DNA from: a virus | DNA length: 36,273 nucleotides | Reading direction: 5' to 3' (one strand) | Virus record (IMG/VR): IMGVR_UViG_3300042304_000106 | Location: 1 to 36,273 of that record | Position numbers and translations under genes: made by a program | Notes under the pieces: model-generated | Seen by the model: the letters and a program-made list of their open reading frames with translations, nothing else | The model's database searches: none | Told to the model about the DNA's origin: nothing | Shown here: positions 15,680 through 23,545 of the stretch, in pieces | Layout of the letters: each line of letters starts with the position of its first letter | Numbering within the stretch: position 1 is the first letter of the stretch

Positions 15680-18043
15680 ATGGCACAAACTCCAATCTCA
15701 ACATCTGTAATCTACAATTCAAGAACACCAACAAATATCTATACAGTACCATCGGCAAGAACAGCCGTTGTTAAATCTGTCTTGGCATCTTCTCTGATTA
15801 CTACTTATGACACAGTAACAATCAATAAGGTTTCAGGTGGTGTTACTTATCCTATTGTTCAGAATAGAACAACTGGCTATCCATCTGTATCAAGCACATA
15901 TACTGCTTATCCTCCTAAAGAGTCAGTAAATTTATTGGATAGTCCAATCACTTTAGTTGCGGGTGAGTCTCTATCAATATCAACAACCACATCCGCACAA
16001 TATAAATTTATAACCTCTGTGAATGGAACAACGCATCCGAATTTGCGAGTCAATAATATTCACTATTTAAACAGCACTTACATCGCAGTTGGATTTGATG
16101 CAACGAACGGAAATGGTTTAGTGATCACAAGTACAGATGCAATTACTTGGACAAAACAAAACTTCCCATTCGGCTTAACGATTACTGATATTGCTTTTGA
16201 CGGAACTAATTATGTAGTCGTTGGCAGGGGTAGCGTAGGCTTTCTTTATTACAGCACCAACCTAACATCGTGGACTCAAGTCGCGGCTCCAAATACAAGT
16301 GATATGAATTGCATCACATTTGGAAATAGTAGATTTGTTGCGGGTGGTACTAGCGGTGTTATTTGGTATGCTACAACCCCGACTTCTTGGTCAACAGCTA
16401 CAACTCCGATTGCCGCAGATATAAATGCTGTGCTGACTATCGGAACTAATTGGGCTTTTGGATCAACTGGTGCATATTGCTATACATCTAATTTCACAAC
16501 TTTCACAGCACCATATTTTTTCAAGCCAATCACAGCTTCAGTCGCAAGTGGAATCAATGGCTTTGCTATGGATAGTGCGGGGAAAATGTATATTGGAAAT
16601 ACAAGCACAAGTCCAAACGCTAGTGCTACTACTGCAATTTGGTCATCAACTGATCTTGGTAAAACTTTCACGGCTTATGATTTAAGTGGTCTATCAGGTA
16701 GGCCAACAAATTCAGTTTTCCCTCATGCTTTTGGTAATGGAGGAAAAGTGTTTTGGATGTTTACGCATCCTGCTACTAGTCCATATCTGTCATCATCAGA
16801 TGGAGTCTCAATAAACTCGCAAAGTTTCACAGGAACTTACGCAACATCAAGCTCTAATTGGTACACGATAAATGGAACAGGTGGCATTGGTTCAACATAT
16901 AACTATATGATGTCATACCTTACTGGTGGAACAGCTAGTACATATGGTGCTTTGCAAATTGGAACAGTAGCATCTAATGGTGTCTACACCGATACGCTCT
17001 CGTTCTTACTGGCGAATGCTCAAATAATTGCACCAAATCAATATGGACATGGCGCGATGGCCGCAAGTCCATCTACTGGGACTTGGATTTTTGCGGCTAC
17101 ATTTCAAAATGATACGAATTACGGAGCATGGCTACGAGGTACATCAGCATCTAATGGTGCTGTTGGGCAAGGTATGGCCTATGCTTGGTATATCCCATCT
17201 TTAGGAAGTGTATATTCAGCTTGTCACAGACCTAATCATGCGGGTTTTATCATGGGTACAAATAGTGGATACCTGATGACTATTGAAACGCCTACTTCAA
17301 CAGAGACTGTTGAAAGAGGTAGACCATTTCCTGACAATGGAGTTGTGTGTGCAATAACTCCAAGCGGCACTACATCCCAAAGCAAGATACTGGCAATATC
17401 TGCGGGTGGTTATATTGCATCGTCAACAGACCAAGGTGTAACTTGGACTTATGTATCTCGCATCTCTGCATCATTTTCTCCATTCACTTATGTTGGTGGG
17501 AATAAATCACTTCAGTATTCAAATGGATACTGGATGGCTTTTGATAGTTCTGGTGGAGTTTATTATTCAACCGATGGTTTAACTTGGTTGGGGAATCCAT
17601 TGAACATTGGAAATATGTACACGCTCAATTCCAATAATATTTTTATTAAAGCCAATACAGGAATTACATACACAGCAGGAACAAGTCCTGATGTTTTTGT
17701 AAATGCTACAACTCAAAATTTAGGTGATCATGTTTCTGTCCGTAGGATGGCTTATGTCAATGGATCATATTTAATAGGTGGTGCAGGAGTAATTTATTCA
17801 TCAACTGATTTGCTTACTTGGACAGGCCTTTCAATTGCTAATAAACAAATTAACAATAGCACTTTTTACAGTCCAAATAATTGCACCGCCATTGTTTACA
17901 CAGGTGCAGGAAACAATATTGTTGTTGGTAATGCACTAAGGGCAACAACTAGCGCAACTGACTTCAGCATAAGTCAACCAACTCTATTGAGTGCATCCTT
18001 AGTAACTGGCGCGGCAACAGCAGGAATTGTTGAAATATCTTAA
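15680..18043 (+). CDS. Large beta-propeller-like tail protein
   Basis: 787 residues, rich in Ser, Thr and aromatic residues. It contains many Asp-box/BNR-like turns: SSTDAITWTKQ-type, YSTNLTSWTQV, SSTDLGKTFTAY, SSTDQGVTWTYV, YSTDGLTWLGN and SSTDLLTWTG, each followed by blocks such as 'IAFDGTNYVVVGRGS'. This predicts one or two beta-propellers resembling those in glycan-binding or glycan-degrading proteins. I see no catalytic signature I would trust. Placed last among tail genes, it is the best candidate for the receptor-binding protein. Confidence 0.68.
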   Translation: MAQTPISTSVIYNSRTPTNIYTVPSARTAVVKSVLASSLITTYDTVTINKVSGGVTYPIVQNRTTGYPSVSSTYTAYPPKESVNLLDSPITLVAGESLSISTTTSAQYKFITSVNGTTHPNLRVNNIHYLNSTYIAVGFDATNGNGLVITSTDAITWTKQNFPFGLTITDIAFDGTNYVVVGRGSVGFLYYSTNLTSWTQVAAPNTSDMNCITFGNSRFVAGGTSGVIWYATTPTSWSTATTPIAADINAVLTIGTNWAFGSTGAYCYTSNFTTFTAPYFFKPITASVASGINGFAMDSAGKMYIGNTSTSPNASATTAIWSSTDLGKTFTAYDLSGLSGRPTNSVFPHAFGNGGKVFWMFTHPATSPYLSSSDGVSINSQSFTGTYATSSSNWYTINGTGGIGSTYNYMMSYLTGGTASTYGALQIGTVASNGVYTDTLSFLLANAQIIAPNQYGHGAMAASPSTGTWIFAATFQNDTNYGAWLRGTSASNGAVGQGMAYAWYIPSLGSVYSACHRPNHAGFIMGTNSGYLMTIETPTSTETVERGRPFPDNGVVCAITPSGTTSQSKILAISAGGYIASSTDQGVTWTYVSRISASFSPFTYVGGNKSLQYSNGYWMAFDSSGGVYYSTDGLTWLGNPLNIGNMYTLNSNNIFIKANTGITYTAGTSPDVFVNATTQNLGDHVSVRRMAYVNGSYLIGGAGVIYSSTDLLTWTGLSIANKQINNSTFYSPNNCTAIVYTGAGNNIVVGNALRATTSATDFSISQPTLLSASLVTGAATAGIVEIS

Positions 18044-18053
18044 AGGAATAAAA

Positions 18054-18260
18054 ATGACTGATGAAGCATGGAAAAAATTAGAAATAACTTTGGCATTCAA
18101 AGGTGATGAAGTGCAGGCTCTTGTTGAGGCTCTTGCTCATTTGCCATTCCATTTGAGCGCAAAGTTTATTACGAATATTCAAAATCAAACAGCACCGCAA
18201 GTTATGCATTTTGAATCGAAGATGGCAAAAGAACAGGAAGATCAGAAGGATACTGTATGA
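18054..18260 (+). CDS. Small acidic protein, unknown
   Basis: 68 residues starting MTDEAWKKLEITLAFKGDEV. The start at 18054 is preferred over an upstream in-frame codon because AAAGGAAT precedes it after the fibre stop. The protein is helical and charged, ending in KEQEDQKDTV. Its position right after the fibre gene would suit a fibre-assembly helper, but nothing in the sequence proves it. The stop overlaps the next ATG. Confidence 0.65.
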   Translation: MTDEAWKKLEITLAFKGDEVQALVEALAHLPFHLSAKFITNIQNQTAPQVMHFESKMAKEQEDQKDTV

Positions 18261-18496
18261 CTTATGTAGCACTCAAAATGAACATCGTAGTTTCAATTGA
18301 AAAAGATGGTGTCATTGATAGAAGCATGGAGCATGATGTTGTTGTTGATGTTCCTGAATCATCCAATCCAAAAATGGGATGGATATATTCCAAGCCTCCT
18401 GTAATTTATGATGGAGTCATCTGGTTTTATCCAACTGATACAACTTACTTTGATCGCACTCCAAAAGAATCAGGTCGAGTTTTTGTTTCATCATGA
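18257..18496 (+). CDS. Small beta-rich protein, unknown
   Basis: 79 residues (MTYVALKMNIVVSIEKDGVI...). Predicted strands and a C-terminal aromatic patch (WFYPTDTTYFDRTP). Starts in an ATGA overlap with the previous gene and ends in one with the holin candidate, so it is co-translated with the fibre-lysis boundary. Function not recognised. Confidence 0.65.
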   Translation: MTYVALKMNIVVSIEKDGVIDRSMEHDVVVDVPESSNPKMGWIYSKPPVIYDGVIWFYPTDTTYFDRTPKESGRVFVSS

Positions 18497-18711
18497 CTTC
18501 AACAGTTAATGAAGCCATAGTCACCAAAGCCGCAACAGCCGCCACTTATGGCGGCTCAGGAGTAGCCGTAATATTTGGCTTAACAGCCAATGAGTTTGCC
18601 GCTATCTCTGGCGTTGTGATTGCTTTGGTTGGTCTATTGGTAAACGTCTACTTCAAGCATCAGCACTTGAAGCTCGCGAGAGAATCAGCGAAAGCTGACG
18701 AACAAGAGTAA
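18493..18711 (+). CDS. Holin (phage holin 2_3-like)
   Basis: 72 residues with two hydrophobic segments, AATYGGSGVAVIFGLTANEF (weak, Gly-rich) and AISGVVIALVGLLVNVYF, then a basic tail beginning KHQHLKL. The layout matches the small class II / pinholin-type phage holins with the 'G.sa..GLs.neW..i......l.G......Y.K' pattern. It would permeabilise the inner membrane and so permit endolysin action. It lies upstream of the spanin and endolysin genes. Holin identity rests on pattern and context. Confidence 0.75.
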   Translation: MTSTVNEAIVTKAATAATYGGSGVAVIFGLTANEFAAISGVVIALVGLLVNVYFKHQHLKLARESAKADEQE

Positions 18712-18803
18712 TGGAAGATTGGGCTGTCGCTTTCCTTGCGGCAGTCACATTAGTCGCCACTATTCTGTGGTGCGTCTCAATTTTTATTTGGTACTGGACG
18801 TGA
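18711..18803 (+). CDS. 30-residue membrane microprotein
   Basis: Open frame with ATG overlapping the holin stop (TAATG). It encodes MEDWAVAFLAAVTLVATILW followed by CVSIFIWYWT, essentially one transmembrane helix. Its stop overlaps the next start (GTGA). The unbroken chain of overlaps supports translation. A holin partner or antiholin is possible, unproven. Confidence 0.55.
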   Translation: MEDWAVAFLAAVTLVATILWCVSIFIWYWT

Positions 18804-18925
18804 GTTTACTTACGTTTGTAATACTCGCGTCAATAGAATATCGCTGTGTCCGATGGACATGGATTGGTGATGTCTATAACCGCAGAGTAATTTGCCTTGA
18901 GTGGAAGAAGGTAGAACGGAAATGA
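18800..18925 (+). CDS. 41-residue conserved-type phage protein
   Basis: GTG start at 18800 in a GTGA overlap. A short hydrophobic start (SLLTFVILASIEY) is followed by RCVRWTWIGDVYNRRVICLE, a block I associate with small proteins near phage lysis genes. The longer open frame upstream overlaps the 30-residue gene and is not used. Its TGA overlaps the next ATG. Function unknown; probably membrane-associated. Confidence 0.6.
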   Translation: MSLLTFVILASIEYRCVRWTWIGDVYNRRVICLEWKKVERK

Positions 18926-19416
18926 TTGATCCGATGACAGCCCTTGCGGGAATACAGTCGGCTATCTCGATGGTCAAGAAGGCTAGTGCGGTGGCGAACG
19001 ATCTTGGGTCTTTAGCCCCAATGATTGGAAAGTTATTTGACGCTAAGTCAACCGCAACTAAAGCCCTGATTGAAACGAAGAAGTCCAAAGGTTCCAATAT
19101 GGGAACTGCTCTTCAGATTGAGATGGCTTTGGAACAAGCTCGAGCATTTGAGGAAGAATTAAAAATGCTCTTTATGACCACAGGCAAGATCGATGTGTGG
19201 AATAAAATTAAAGCTCGGCAAGATCAGATGGACATTGATGATGCTAGAGAGCTTCGCGCATTAGAGAGAGCAGAAAAGAAAGCCAAAGAAAAAGAAGCAG
19301 AGTTAAACGAGTTGGCTGTGATTCTTGGAGGCTGTGCGTTTGTTCTGTTCTTAGTGGTAATCGGTATCTATGAGTTGATGGAGTTCTGTCAGCAAACAAG
19401 AAGGTGCGGTCGGTGA
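18922..19416 (+). CDS. Coiled-coil protein with C-terminal membrane anchor
   Basis: 164 residues from ATG 18922, chosen because it makes an ATGA overlap with the previous gene; a GTG at 18901 is less likely. Starts MIDPMTALAGIQSAISMVKK, continues with a helical body and a strongly charged coil (ARELRALERAEKKAKEKEAE), then one transmembrane helix (AVILGGCAFVLFLVVIGIYE) and a basic tail. Similar proteins occur beside lysis genes of aquatic phages. The role is unknown. Confidence 0.75.
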   Translation: MIDPMTALAGIQSAISMVKKASAVANDLGSLAPMIGKLFDAKSTATKALIETKKSKGSNMGTALQIEMALEQARAFEEELKMLFMTTGKIDVWNKIKARQDQMDIDDARELRALERAEKKAKEKEAELNELAVILGGCAFVLFLVVIGIYELMEFCQQTRRCGR

Positions 19417-19568
19417 ATGAATATCAAAAGACCTTTGACTTATGCTTGAAGATTTTTTGTTATGGGTGCGTGGCTTTATATGCGCTCGGCTTTTTGAAAT
19501 TCCTTCCTGATGATCTTAGCGATAAGATCGTTAATTTATTTTTGGGTCGCATAGGATTAGGCAAATGA
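19413..19568 (+). CDS. 51-residue membrane protein
   Basis: GTG start overlapping the preceding stop (GTGA). One hydrophobic segment (KIFCYGCVALYALGFLKF) and a C-terminal amphipathic part (DDLSDKIVNLFLGRIG). Stop overlaps the next ATG as ATGA. Supported by its place in the overlap chain; no family recognised. Confidence 0.55.
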   Translation: MNEYQKTFDLCLKIFCYGCVALYALGFLKFLPDDLSDKIVNLFLGRIGLGK

Positions 19569-19741
19569 AAATATCTGCTTATCAGCAAAATGCTAAGATG
19601 CAATGGGAAGTTCAGAGACTCACCCATCAACAGAACATGGAACATTTAGCGAAGCTGAACCGACAAGCTGATCAACAGCAAAAGGTTCAAGATATCAAAT
19701 CACATTGGGTCAAGGTCAATCAAGTGGATGTAATGGCATGA
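19565..19741 (+). CDS. 58-residue Gln-rich helical protein
   Basis: Begins MKISAYQQNAKMQWEVQRLT and continues with a predicted coiled coil rich in Gln and His. No membrane segment. Starts and ends in ATGA overlaps with its neighbours. Unknown function in the lysis-region cluster. Confidence 0.6.
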   Translation: MKISAYQQNAKMQWEVQRLTHQQNMEHLAKLNRQADQQQKVQDIKSHWVKVNQVDVMA

Positions 19742-19944
19742 GATATATTCTGCTTCTGCTATTGCTTACTGGATGCAAAGATGTTTACCGCTATCCATGT
19801 CAGAACCCTGATAACTTTGTCTTGCCTGAGTGTCAGAAGCCGAAGTGCTTGTTCACTCAGCATTGTCCTGAATACTTAGTCGCCCCAATCTTGGAAAAGA
19901 AAGTAACAGATGTCCAACAGCCAGAAGCCAAACCTAACAACTGA
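19738..19944 (+). CDS. Small lipoprotein
   Basis: 68 residues from ATG 19738 (ATGA overlap); an in-frame ATG at 19705 would place the signal sequence internally and is rejected. MRYILLLLLLTGC is a short signal peptide with a lipobox ending at Cys13. The mature part has four more cysteines (YPCQN, PECQKPKC, QHC), suggesting disulphides in the periplasm. Similar Cys-rich lipoproteins sit beside phage lysis genes. It could be an outer-membrane lysis helper or an exclusion factor; neither is shown. Confidence 0.72.
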   Translation: MRYILLLLLLTGCKDVYRYPCQNPDNFVLPECQKPKCLFTQHCPEYLVAPILEKKVTDVQQPEAKPNN

Positions 19945-20440
19945 AGAATTTGAAGTTCGCGTTTGGGGCTTTGTTGTCGTAGTCGTGACTTGCATCCTTT
20001 GCTTCATTGTCATTGCACTCTTGTATTCTGTCACCTTCGTGACACAGCCAATCAAGAGCATGGCTCCAATTGACCAAGCCTATACCAAGATGCTGAACGA
20101 CATTGTTCTGCTGATCGTTGGCGGCATCGGCGGAGTTATGACCAAAAGGGCGGCAGGGGCAGTATCTAGGGCGTTCAATCCTGCTCAACAATCGCAACCT
20201 ATGTGTCACACCTACCAAGGACAGGGCGTCGGTTTTGGTATGTCAAACAATTCAGGATATAACCCGCCATCAGCTTATGGGGGTTTGCCGAGTCAGCCGT
20301 TCGGGGCGATGCCTGTATTCACGAATCCGCAACTGGATGAAAACTGGACACCTCCACCGCCTCCAACCACACCCCCAGAGCATCTAGAATCTGATGCCGA
20401 GAGGGAACAAATTGCTATAGCAAGAACTGAGGCTGACTGA
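19910..20440 (+). CDS. Two-helix membrane protein with Pro-rich tail
   Basis: 176 residues. Two membrane segments: WGFVVVVVTCILCFIVIALL and, after a periplasmic loop, NDIVLLIVGGIGGVMTKR. A Gly/Pro/Asn-rich tail follows with a PPPPPTTPPE run and an acidic end. It overlaps the lipoprotein gene by 35 nt and abuts Rz by a shared base. The layout is holin-like but long; a second holin is possible. Confidence 0.68.
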   Translation: MSNSQKPNLTTEEFEVRVWGFVVVVVTCILCFIVIALLYSVTFVTQPIKSMAPIDQAYTKMLNDIVLLIVGGIGGVMTKRAAGAVSRAFNPAQQSQPMCHTYQGQGVGFGMSNNSGYNPPSAYGGLPSQPFGAMPVFTNPQLDENWTPPPPPTTPPEHLESDAEREQIAIARTEAD

Positions 20441-20940
20441 TGTTTCCAATTCCTTTGCCGTGGATAATCGTTGGTGTAATTATTTCCTTGTTCGGAACTT
20501 ATCAAGTTGGCCATCATTACGGATGGCTTGAGCGCGATAATGACATGAAGATTGCCATTGCAAAAAAGAATGAGGAAGCAAGGGCGACTGAGCAGAAGCT
20601 CGGTGAACAACTCAATACCAATGCAACAAAGTTACAGGAGGCAACCAATGTCATTAATCAAAAGCAGTCTGCCCTTGATCGCGCTATCCGTTCTGGCAGG
20701 GTGCGCATCCCAACCGCAAGTTGTCAGCAAGCCGCCTCAAGTCCCGCCATTGCCGCCACAGATAGCAAAGAAACAGGAAGCCAACCTGACGGAAAGACTG
20801 ACCAAGCTTCTGATGCCGAACGAGAAACCCTTATCGCCATCGCAGAAATAGTCGCGCAGGGTGACAGAAATACTTTGCAACTCAACGCTTGCATCGATGC
20901 TTACAATGAAGTGAGGAATCTTTTAAATGGTGAGTCCTGA
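20440..20940 (+). CDS. rz: i-spanin (Rz-like)
   Basis: 166 residues with an N-terminal signal anchor (PLPWIIVGVIISLFGTYQVG) and a long periplasmic coiled coil (NEEARATEQKLGEQLNTNAT), as in Rz. The spanin pair fuses inner and outer membranes in the last lysis step. An Rz1 candidate is nested in another frame, the most diagnostic feature of spanins. The end overlaps the endolysin start by 14 nt. Confidence 0.87.
   Translation: MFPIPLPWIIVGVIISLFGTYQVGHHYGWLERDNDMKIAIAKKNEEARATEQKLGEQLNTNATKLQEATNVINQKQSALDRAIRSGRVRIPTASCQQAASSPAIAATDSKETGSQPDGKTDQASDAERETLIAIAEIVAQGDRNTLQLNACIDAYNEVRNLLNGES
20648..20851 (+). CDS. rz1: o-spanin lipoprotein (Rz1-like), nested in Rz
   Basis: 67 residues wholly inside Rz in another frame. 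ATG 20648 is preceded by AGGAGG at optimal spacing. Product: MSLIKSSLPLIALSVLAGC, a lipoprotein signal with lipobox LAGC, then a Pro-rich linker (SKPPQVPPLPPQIAKK), the typical Rz1 composition. It would sit in the outer membrane and bind Rz across the periplasm. The open frame extends upstream to 20552, but the strong ribosome site fixes the start. Confidence 0.88.
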   Translation: MSLIKSSLPLIALSVLAGCASQPQVVSKPPQVPPLPPQIAKKQEANLTERLTKLLMPNEKPLSPSQK

Positions 20941-21541
20941 ACAATTACGACAACTCAAGATTGAACAATCGTTGGCTGATCCATTCAATGAAACATTTGA
21001 ACGCTTCGGAATTCTGACTCCAGTTCAGCAAGCCGCATGGCTCGGACAATGTGGCCATGAGTGCAATAATTTTAGAGTCCTTGAAGAGAACCTGAACTAT
21101 CGTGCGCCAACCCTGCTAAAGCTGTTTCCATTGACAGCGAAGAGAGCATGGGGCTTCACGCCTGAATCGGCGGCACAGTATGAGCGTCAGCCAGTTAAGA
21201 TTGCCAATCGCATTTACGGCTCTCGTATGGGCAACAGGGATGAGGCATCGGGAGATGGATTCTTGTACCGAGGCTCTGGATTTTTACAGTTGACGGGCGC
21301 GGCAAATTTTTTCCATGCAGGAAAAGCATTGGGTGAGGACTTCGTTCGCAATCCCGATTTGGTAAGGACACCAAAATATGCGAGTCTTACTGCGGGATGG
21401 TTTTGGCAAACCCACAATTTGAATCAGTACGCTGACAAAGAAGATTGGCTGATGCTGACAAAAAGAATCAATGGCGGCACGATTGGATTAGAGGATCGCA
21501 AGAAGCATATCGCACACGCCATTGACGTCCTCACTTCTTAA
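20927..21541 (+). CDS. Endolysin, GH19 family
   Basis: 204-residue muralytic enzyme cutting the glycan strand of peptidoglycan. Typical GH19 blocks: TPVQQAAWLGQCGHECNNF (general acid Glu45), LEENLNYRA (probable second carboxylate at Glu54), ANRIYGSRMGNRD, GFLYRGSGFLQLTGAANF, and TKRINGGTIGLEDR. No signal peptide, so release depends on the holin. It starts inside the Rz gene end and finishes 11 nt into the convergent leftward gene. Confidence 0.94.
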   Translation: MVSPEQLRQLKIEQSLADPFNETFERFGILTPVQQAAWLGQCGHECNNFRVLEENLNYRAPTLLKLFPLTAKRAWGFTPESAAQYERQPVKIANRIYGSRMGNRDEASGDGFLYRGSGFLQLTGAANFFHAGKALGEDFVRNPDLVRTPKYASLTAGWFWQTHNLNQYADKEDWLMLTKRINGGTIGLEDRKKHIAHAIDVLTS

Positions 21542-21848
21542 CAGCTTTCCATTCTCTCTCGCTACGATTGGCATTTGATTTAACTTTATTCCCTGTCAAT
21601 TCAATCAAGCCTAGATCGTGCATTTCATTGAGCCGCCTTGCCACTTGATTACCATCAAGATTGGTGCATTGCGCTATGCCATCTTTCCCTAGAGGTCCAA
21701 ATGCAAGCAAGCAATCAACAATTCTTTGGTAATGTTGCGGTGCATACTCTCTTATTGAATCAGCCGCTTCAAAAGAAGTAGCAGGGTCACTAGCTCTGAC
21801 TCTTGGGAAAGAAGTAAATATCTTGTCAAACATTTTTTTGTAATGCAT
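21531..21848 (-). CDS. Winged-helix DNA-binding protein
   Basis: 105 residues. ATG at 21848 is preferred over a TTG at 21860 because GGAGA lies 5 nt upstream. After a short start, SDPATSFEAADSIREYAPQH resembles phage proteins with that leader; then IVDCLLAFGPLGKDGIAQCT, DGNQVARRLNEMHDLGLIEL forms a winged helix-turn-helix. Probably a regulator at the far end of the leftward operon. Converges on and overlaps the endolysin by 11 nt. Confidence 0.75.
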   Translation of the reverse strand: MHYKKMFDKIFTSFPRVRASDPATSFEAADSIREYAPQHYQRIVDCLLAFGPLGKDGIAQCTNLDGNQVARRLNEMHDLGLIELTGNKVKSNANRSEREWKAVKK

Positions 21849-21885
21849 GATCTTCTCCAATAAGGTAAGGGTACTGGCGTTCGTC

Positions 21886-21899
21886 CGACATTGCTGTCG
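21886..21899 (-). other. Small hairpin in leftward transcript
   Basis: CGACA and TGTCG form a 5-bp stem around a GCAA (GNRA-type) tetraloop in the leftward RNA, between two genes. Weaker than the other intercistronic hairpins and no T tract. Confidence 0.3.
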
Positions 21900-21921
21900 C
21901 GTTTTCCCCTCAGGTTAAATT

Positions 21922-22161
21922 TTAGAACGGCACATCGTCATCTTCAAGCTGTGGCAAGCCATCCTCACCTTTAGGGGTATTCAGATATGCCCATCCATTC
22001 CAACCCCCTGCATCTGTTAGAGGGGTGCAATCAAGTTTTAGCATCGGTCCTTTCTTGGTATCAATAACTGAACCAACCCTCAGATACCGATTTTTATTTA
22101 CACCATCTTTGTTAACATAAGTGCCTGTAATAACAGATACTTCATAAATTGTCTTTGCCAT
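21922..22161 (-). CDS. Small protein with SSB-like acidic C-terminus
   Basis: 79 residues: MAKTIYEVSVITGTYVNKDG, RYLRVGSVIDTKKGPMLKLD, then a C-terminus ending LEDDDVPF. The last six residues closely match the acidic tip (DDDIPF) by which bacterial SSB recruits partner proteins. Predicted beta-rich body; a tiny OB-like fold is possible. It follows ERF and YqaJ genes and overlaps the latter by 20 nt, so it likely acts in phage recombination or replication. Binding to DNA is inference. Confidence 0.75.
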   Translation of the reverse strand: MAKTIYEVSVITGTYVNKDGVNKNRYLRVGSVIDTKKGPMLKLDCTPLTDAGGWNGWAYLNTPKGEDGLPQLEDDDVPF

Positions 22162-22771
22162 TGTTTTCTTTCAGTTGGTTAAGGGTAGTTAGCGTCACAT
22201 CAACTTCTGCCAAAAATAGCAGAACTTCTGTCTCTAACTTGTTTGCATATTCGGCATCGTATGGATAACGCTGTACGAACATTTGCAACTCTTGCGGTAG
22301 CCTTGGGTCAAAGCTAATGAAATCGCACCACTTGCGACCAGTACAAATCATTTGCCAAGTCATCTGAGCTTTGTGCTTGTTTGGAATCTTGCCACTCAGC
22401 AGGGTTTCAATATGTGTATTGGTCTGTGGGCATTTGATCTCAATCAAACCATCTTGGCCAACCATGCCATCAGGCGAAGCCCCCGCCATCATAGTCGGGT
22501 GCTGAACAAATCCAACCTCATCAACTAAGATGCTGTTCTTCATCTCATAAGCCGCCCGAGCAAGTGGCTCTGTCTCTGTGCCATGCGCCATTGCCGCAGT
22601 CGAAAATGATTCTGCGCCCTTGCCTGTCAAGCGTTCACAGATAAGCTGTGCCAAGTAGTTGTCGCGGCTCGCGGCATATCCTGTTTTGGTACGAGCCACA
22701 ATGTCTTGCACCCTGCTAGCAGTTACCCGCCCTAGACGCGCGGCAAACCATTCTTCTGTGCCTTGTTCCAT
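22142..22771 (-). CDS. YqaJ-like exonuclease
   Basis: 209 residues of the lambda-exonuclease/YqaJ recombinase family, a PD-(D/E)XK nuclease that resects DNA ends. Seen in order: EQGTEEWFAARLGRVTASR, MAHGTETEPLARAAYE, GASPDGMV (Asp101), LIEIKCP (Glu111, Lys113), and KAQMTWQMICTG. It lies next to the ERF annealing protein, forming the usual two-component recombination pair. Confidence 0.95.
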   Translation of the reverse strand: MEQGTEEWFAARLGRVTASRVQDIVARTKTGYAASRDNYLAQLICERLTGKGAESFSTAAMAHGTETEPLARAAYEMKNSILVDEVGFVQHPTMMAGASPDGMVGQDGLIEIKCPQTNTHIETLLSGKIPNKHKAQMTWQMICTGRKWCDFISFDPRLPQELQMFVQRYPYDAEYANKLETEVLLFLAEVDVTLTTLNQLKENNGKDNL

Positions 22772-22774
22772 GAT

Positions 22775-23329
22775 TTAACCTTGACTTTCTGCAAGAGCTT
22801 TTTTACGAGCATCTTTTCTTGCAATAAATTTTTTCTGCGATTCAATGTTGCCATTGGCAAATTGATAAGCCGCAGTAAAAGCGGTTTTCAAATCCTCTTC
22901 TGTTGCAGATTCATCAATTGCGGCAAGATGATCAAGCATTTTTGACTCATCAATTTTCTGAACAGCCGCATTGCCATCGTCATCCTCTGGGGCGATGCCG
23001 CAAGCCGACATGACGCTGTATCTCCGAGCGTATGTCAACGCGCTACCAAAGCCCTGCGCGTCATGCTTCACAGCGGGAATATGAATCTTGCCGCAATTTA
23101 ATATTTCCCCTGATTCGTGAATAAACAATGTTTCCACAATCACGCCTGAATCGCATTCGCTTAGTTGTTGAACTAGGGCAATGCCGTTATTGTTCAGCGC
23201 ATCAATAACCGCCTCAATACAAGCCGACAGATCAGCATATTTAGATTTGAAATGCGGGTTCTTTGAATTCTTGAGCGCAGGACCGAATTCTTTTTGTGCT
23301 TTGACTAAAGCTGTTGCTATTTGTTTCAT
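22775..23329 (-). CDS. erf: ERF-type single-strand annealing protein
   Basis: 184 residues. The ERF-family core is clear: ALVKAQKEFGPALKNSKNPHFKSKYADLSA, DALNNNGIALVQQ, and GSALTYARRYSVMSACGIAPEDDDGNAA. It anneals complementary strands produced by the adjacent exonuclease. Four-base gap to YqaJ and overlap with the upstream gene indicate one transcript. Confidence 0.94.
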   Translation of the reverse strand: MKQIATALVKAQKEFGPALKNSKNPHFKSKYADLSACIEAVIDALNNNGIALVQQLSECDSGVIVETLFIHESGEILNCGKIHIPAVKHDAQGFGSALTYARRYSVMSACGIAPEDDDGNAAVQKIDESKMLDHLAAIDESATEEDLKTAFTAAYQFANGNIESQKKFIARKDARKKALAESQG

Positions 23330-23526
23330 TTGATGGCATCCAGTTGTTGTTTAATTTCAGAGATCAATTCTTCGTGGAGATTGACGATGTAGCAAAGCTC
23401 GCGTATCTTGCCCTGCAACATTCCGACCTGATAGGAAAGCCTATCTCTTGGCTCGCCCCCTTCAAAGAGGCGAGATGAATCCTGCGCTATAGAAGCGATA
23501 ATGTAATCAGCGTTAACTTGAGTCAT
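23326..23526 (-). CDS. Unknown 66-residue helical protein
   Basis: Begins MTQVNADYIIASIAQDSSRL, with a helical C-terminal half (GMLQGKIRELCYIVNLHEEL). AAAGGAATTC upstream of the ATG and overlap with ERF support it. No family recognised. Confidence 0.68.
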   Translation of the reverse strand: MTQVNADYIIASIAQDSSRLFEGGEPRDRLSYQVGMLQGKIRELCYIVNLHEELISEIKQQLDAIK

Positions 23527-23545
23527 CTTAGAATTCCTTTAATTT

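Noticed and set aside
21535-21560. A terminator between the endolysin and the convergent leftward gene.
   Set aside because: The genes overlap by 11 nt and no stem with T tract is visible.
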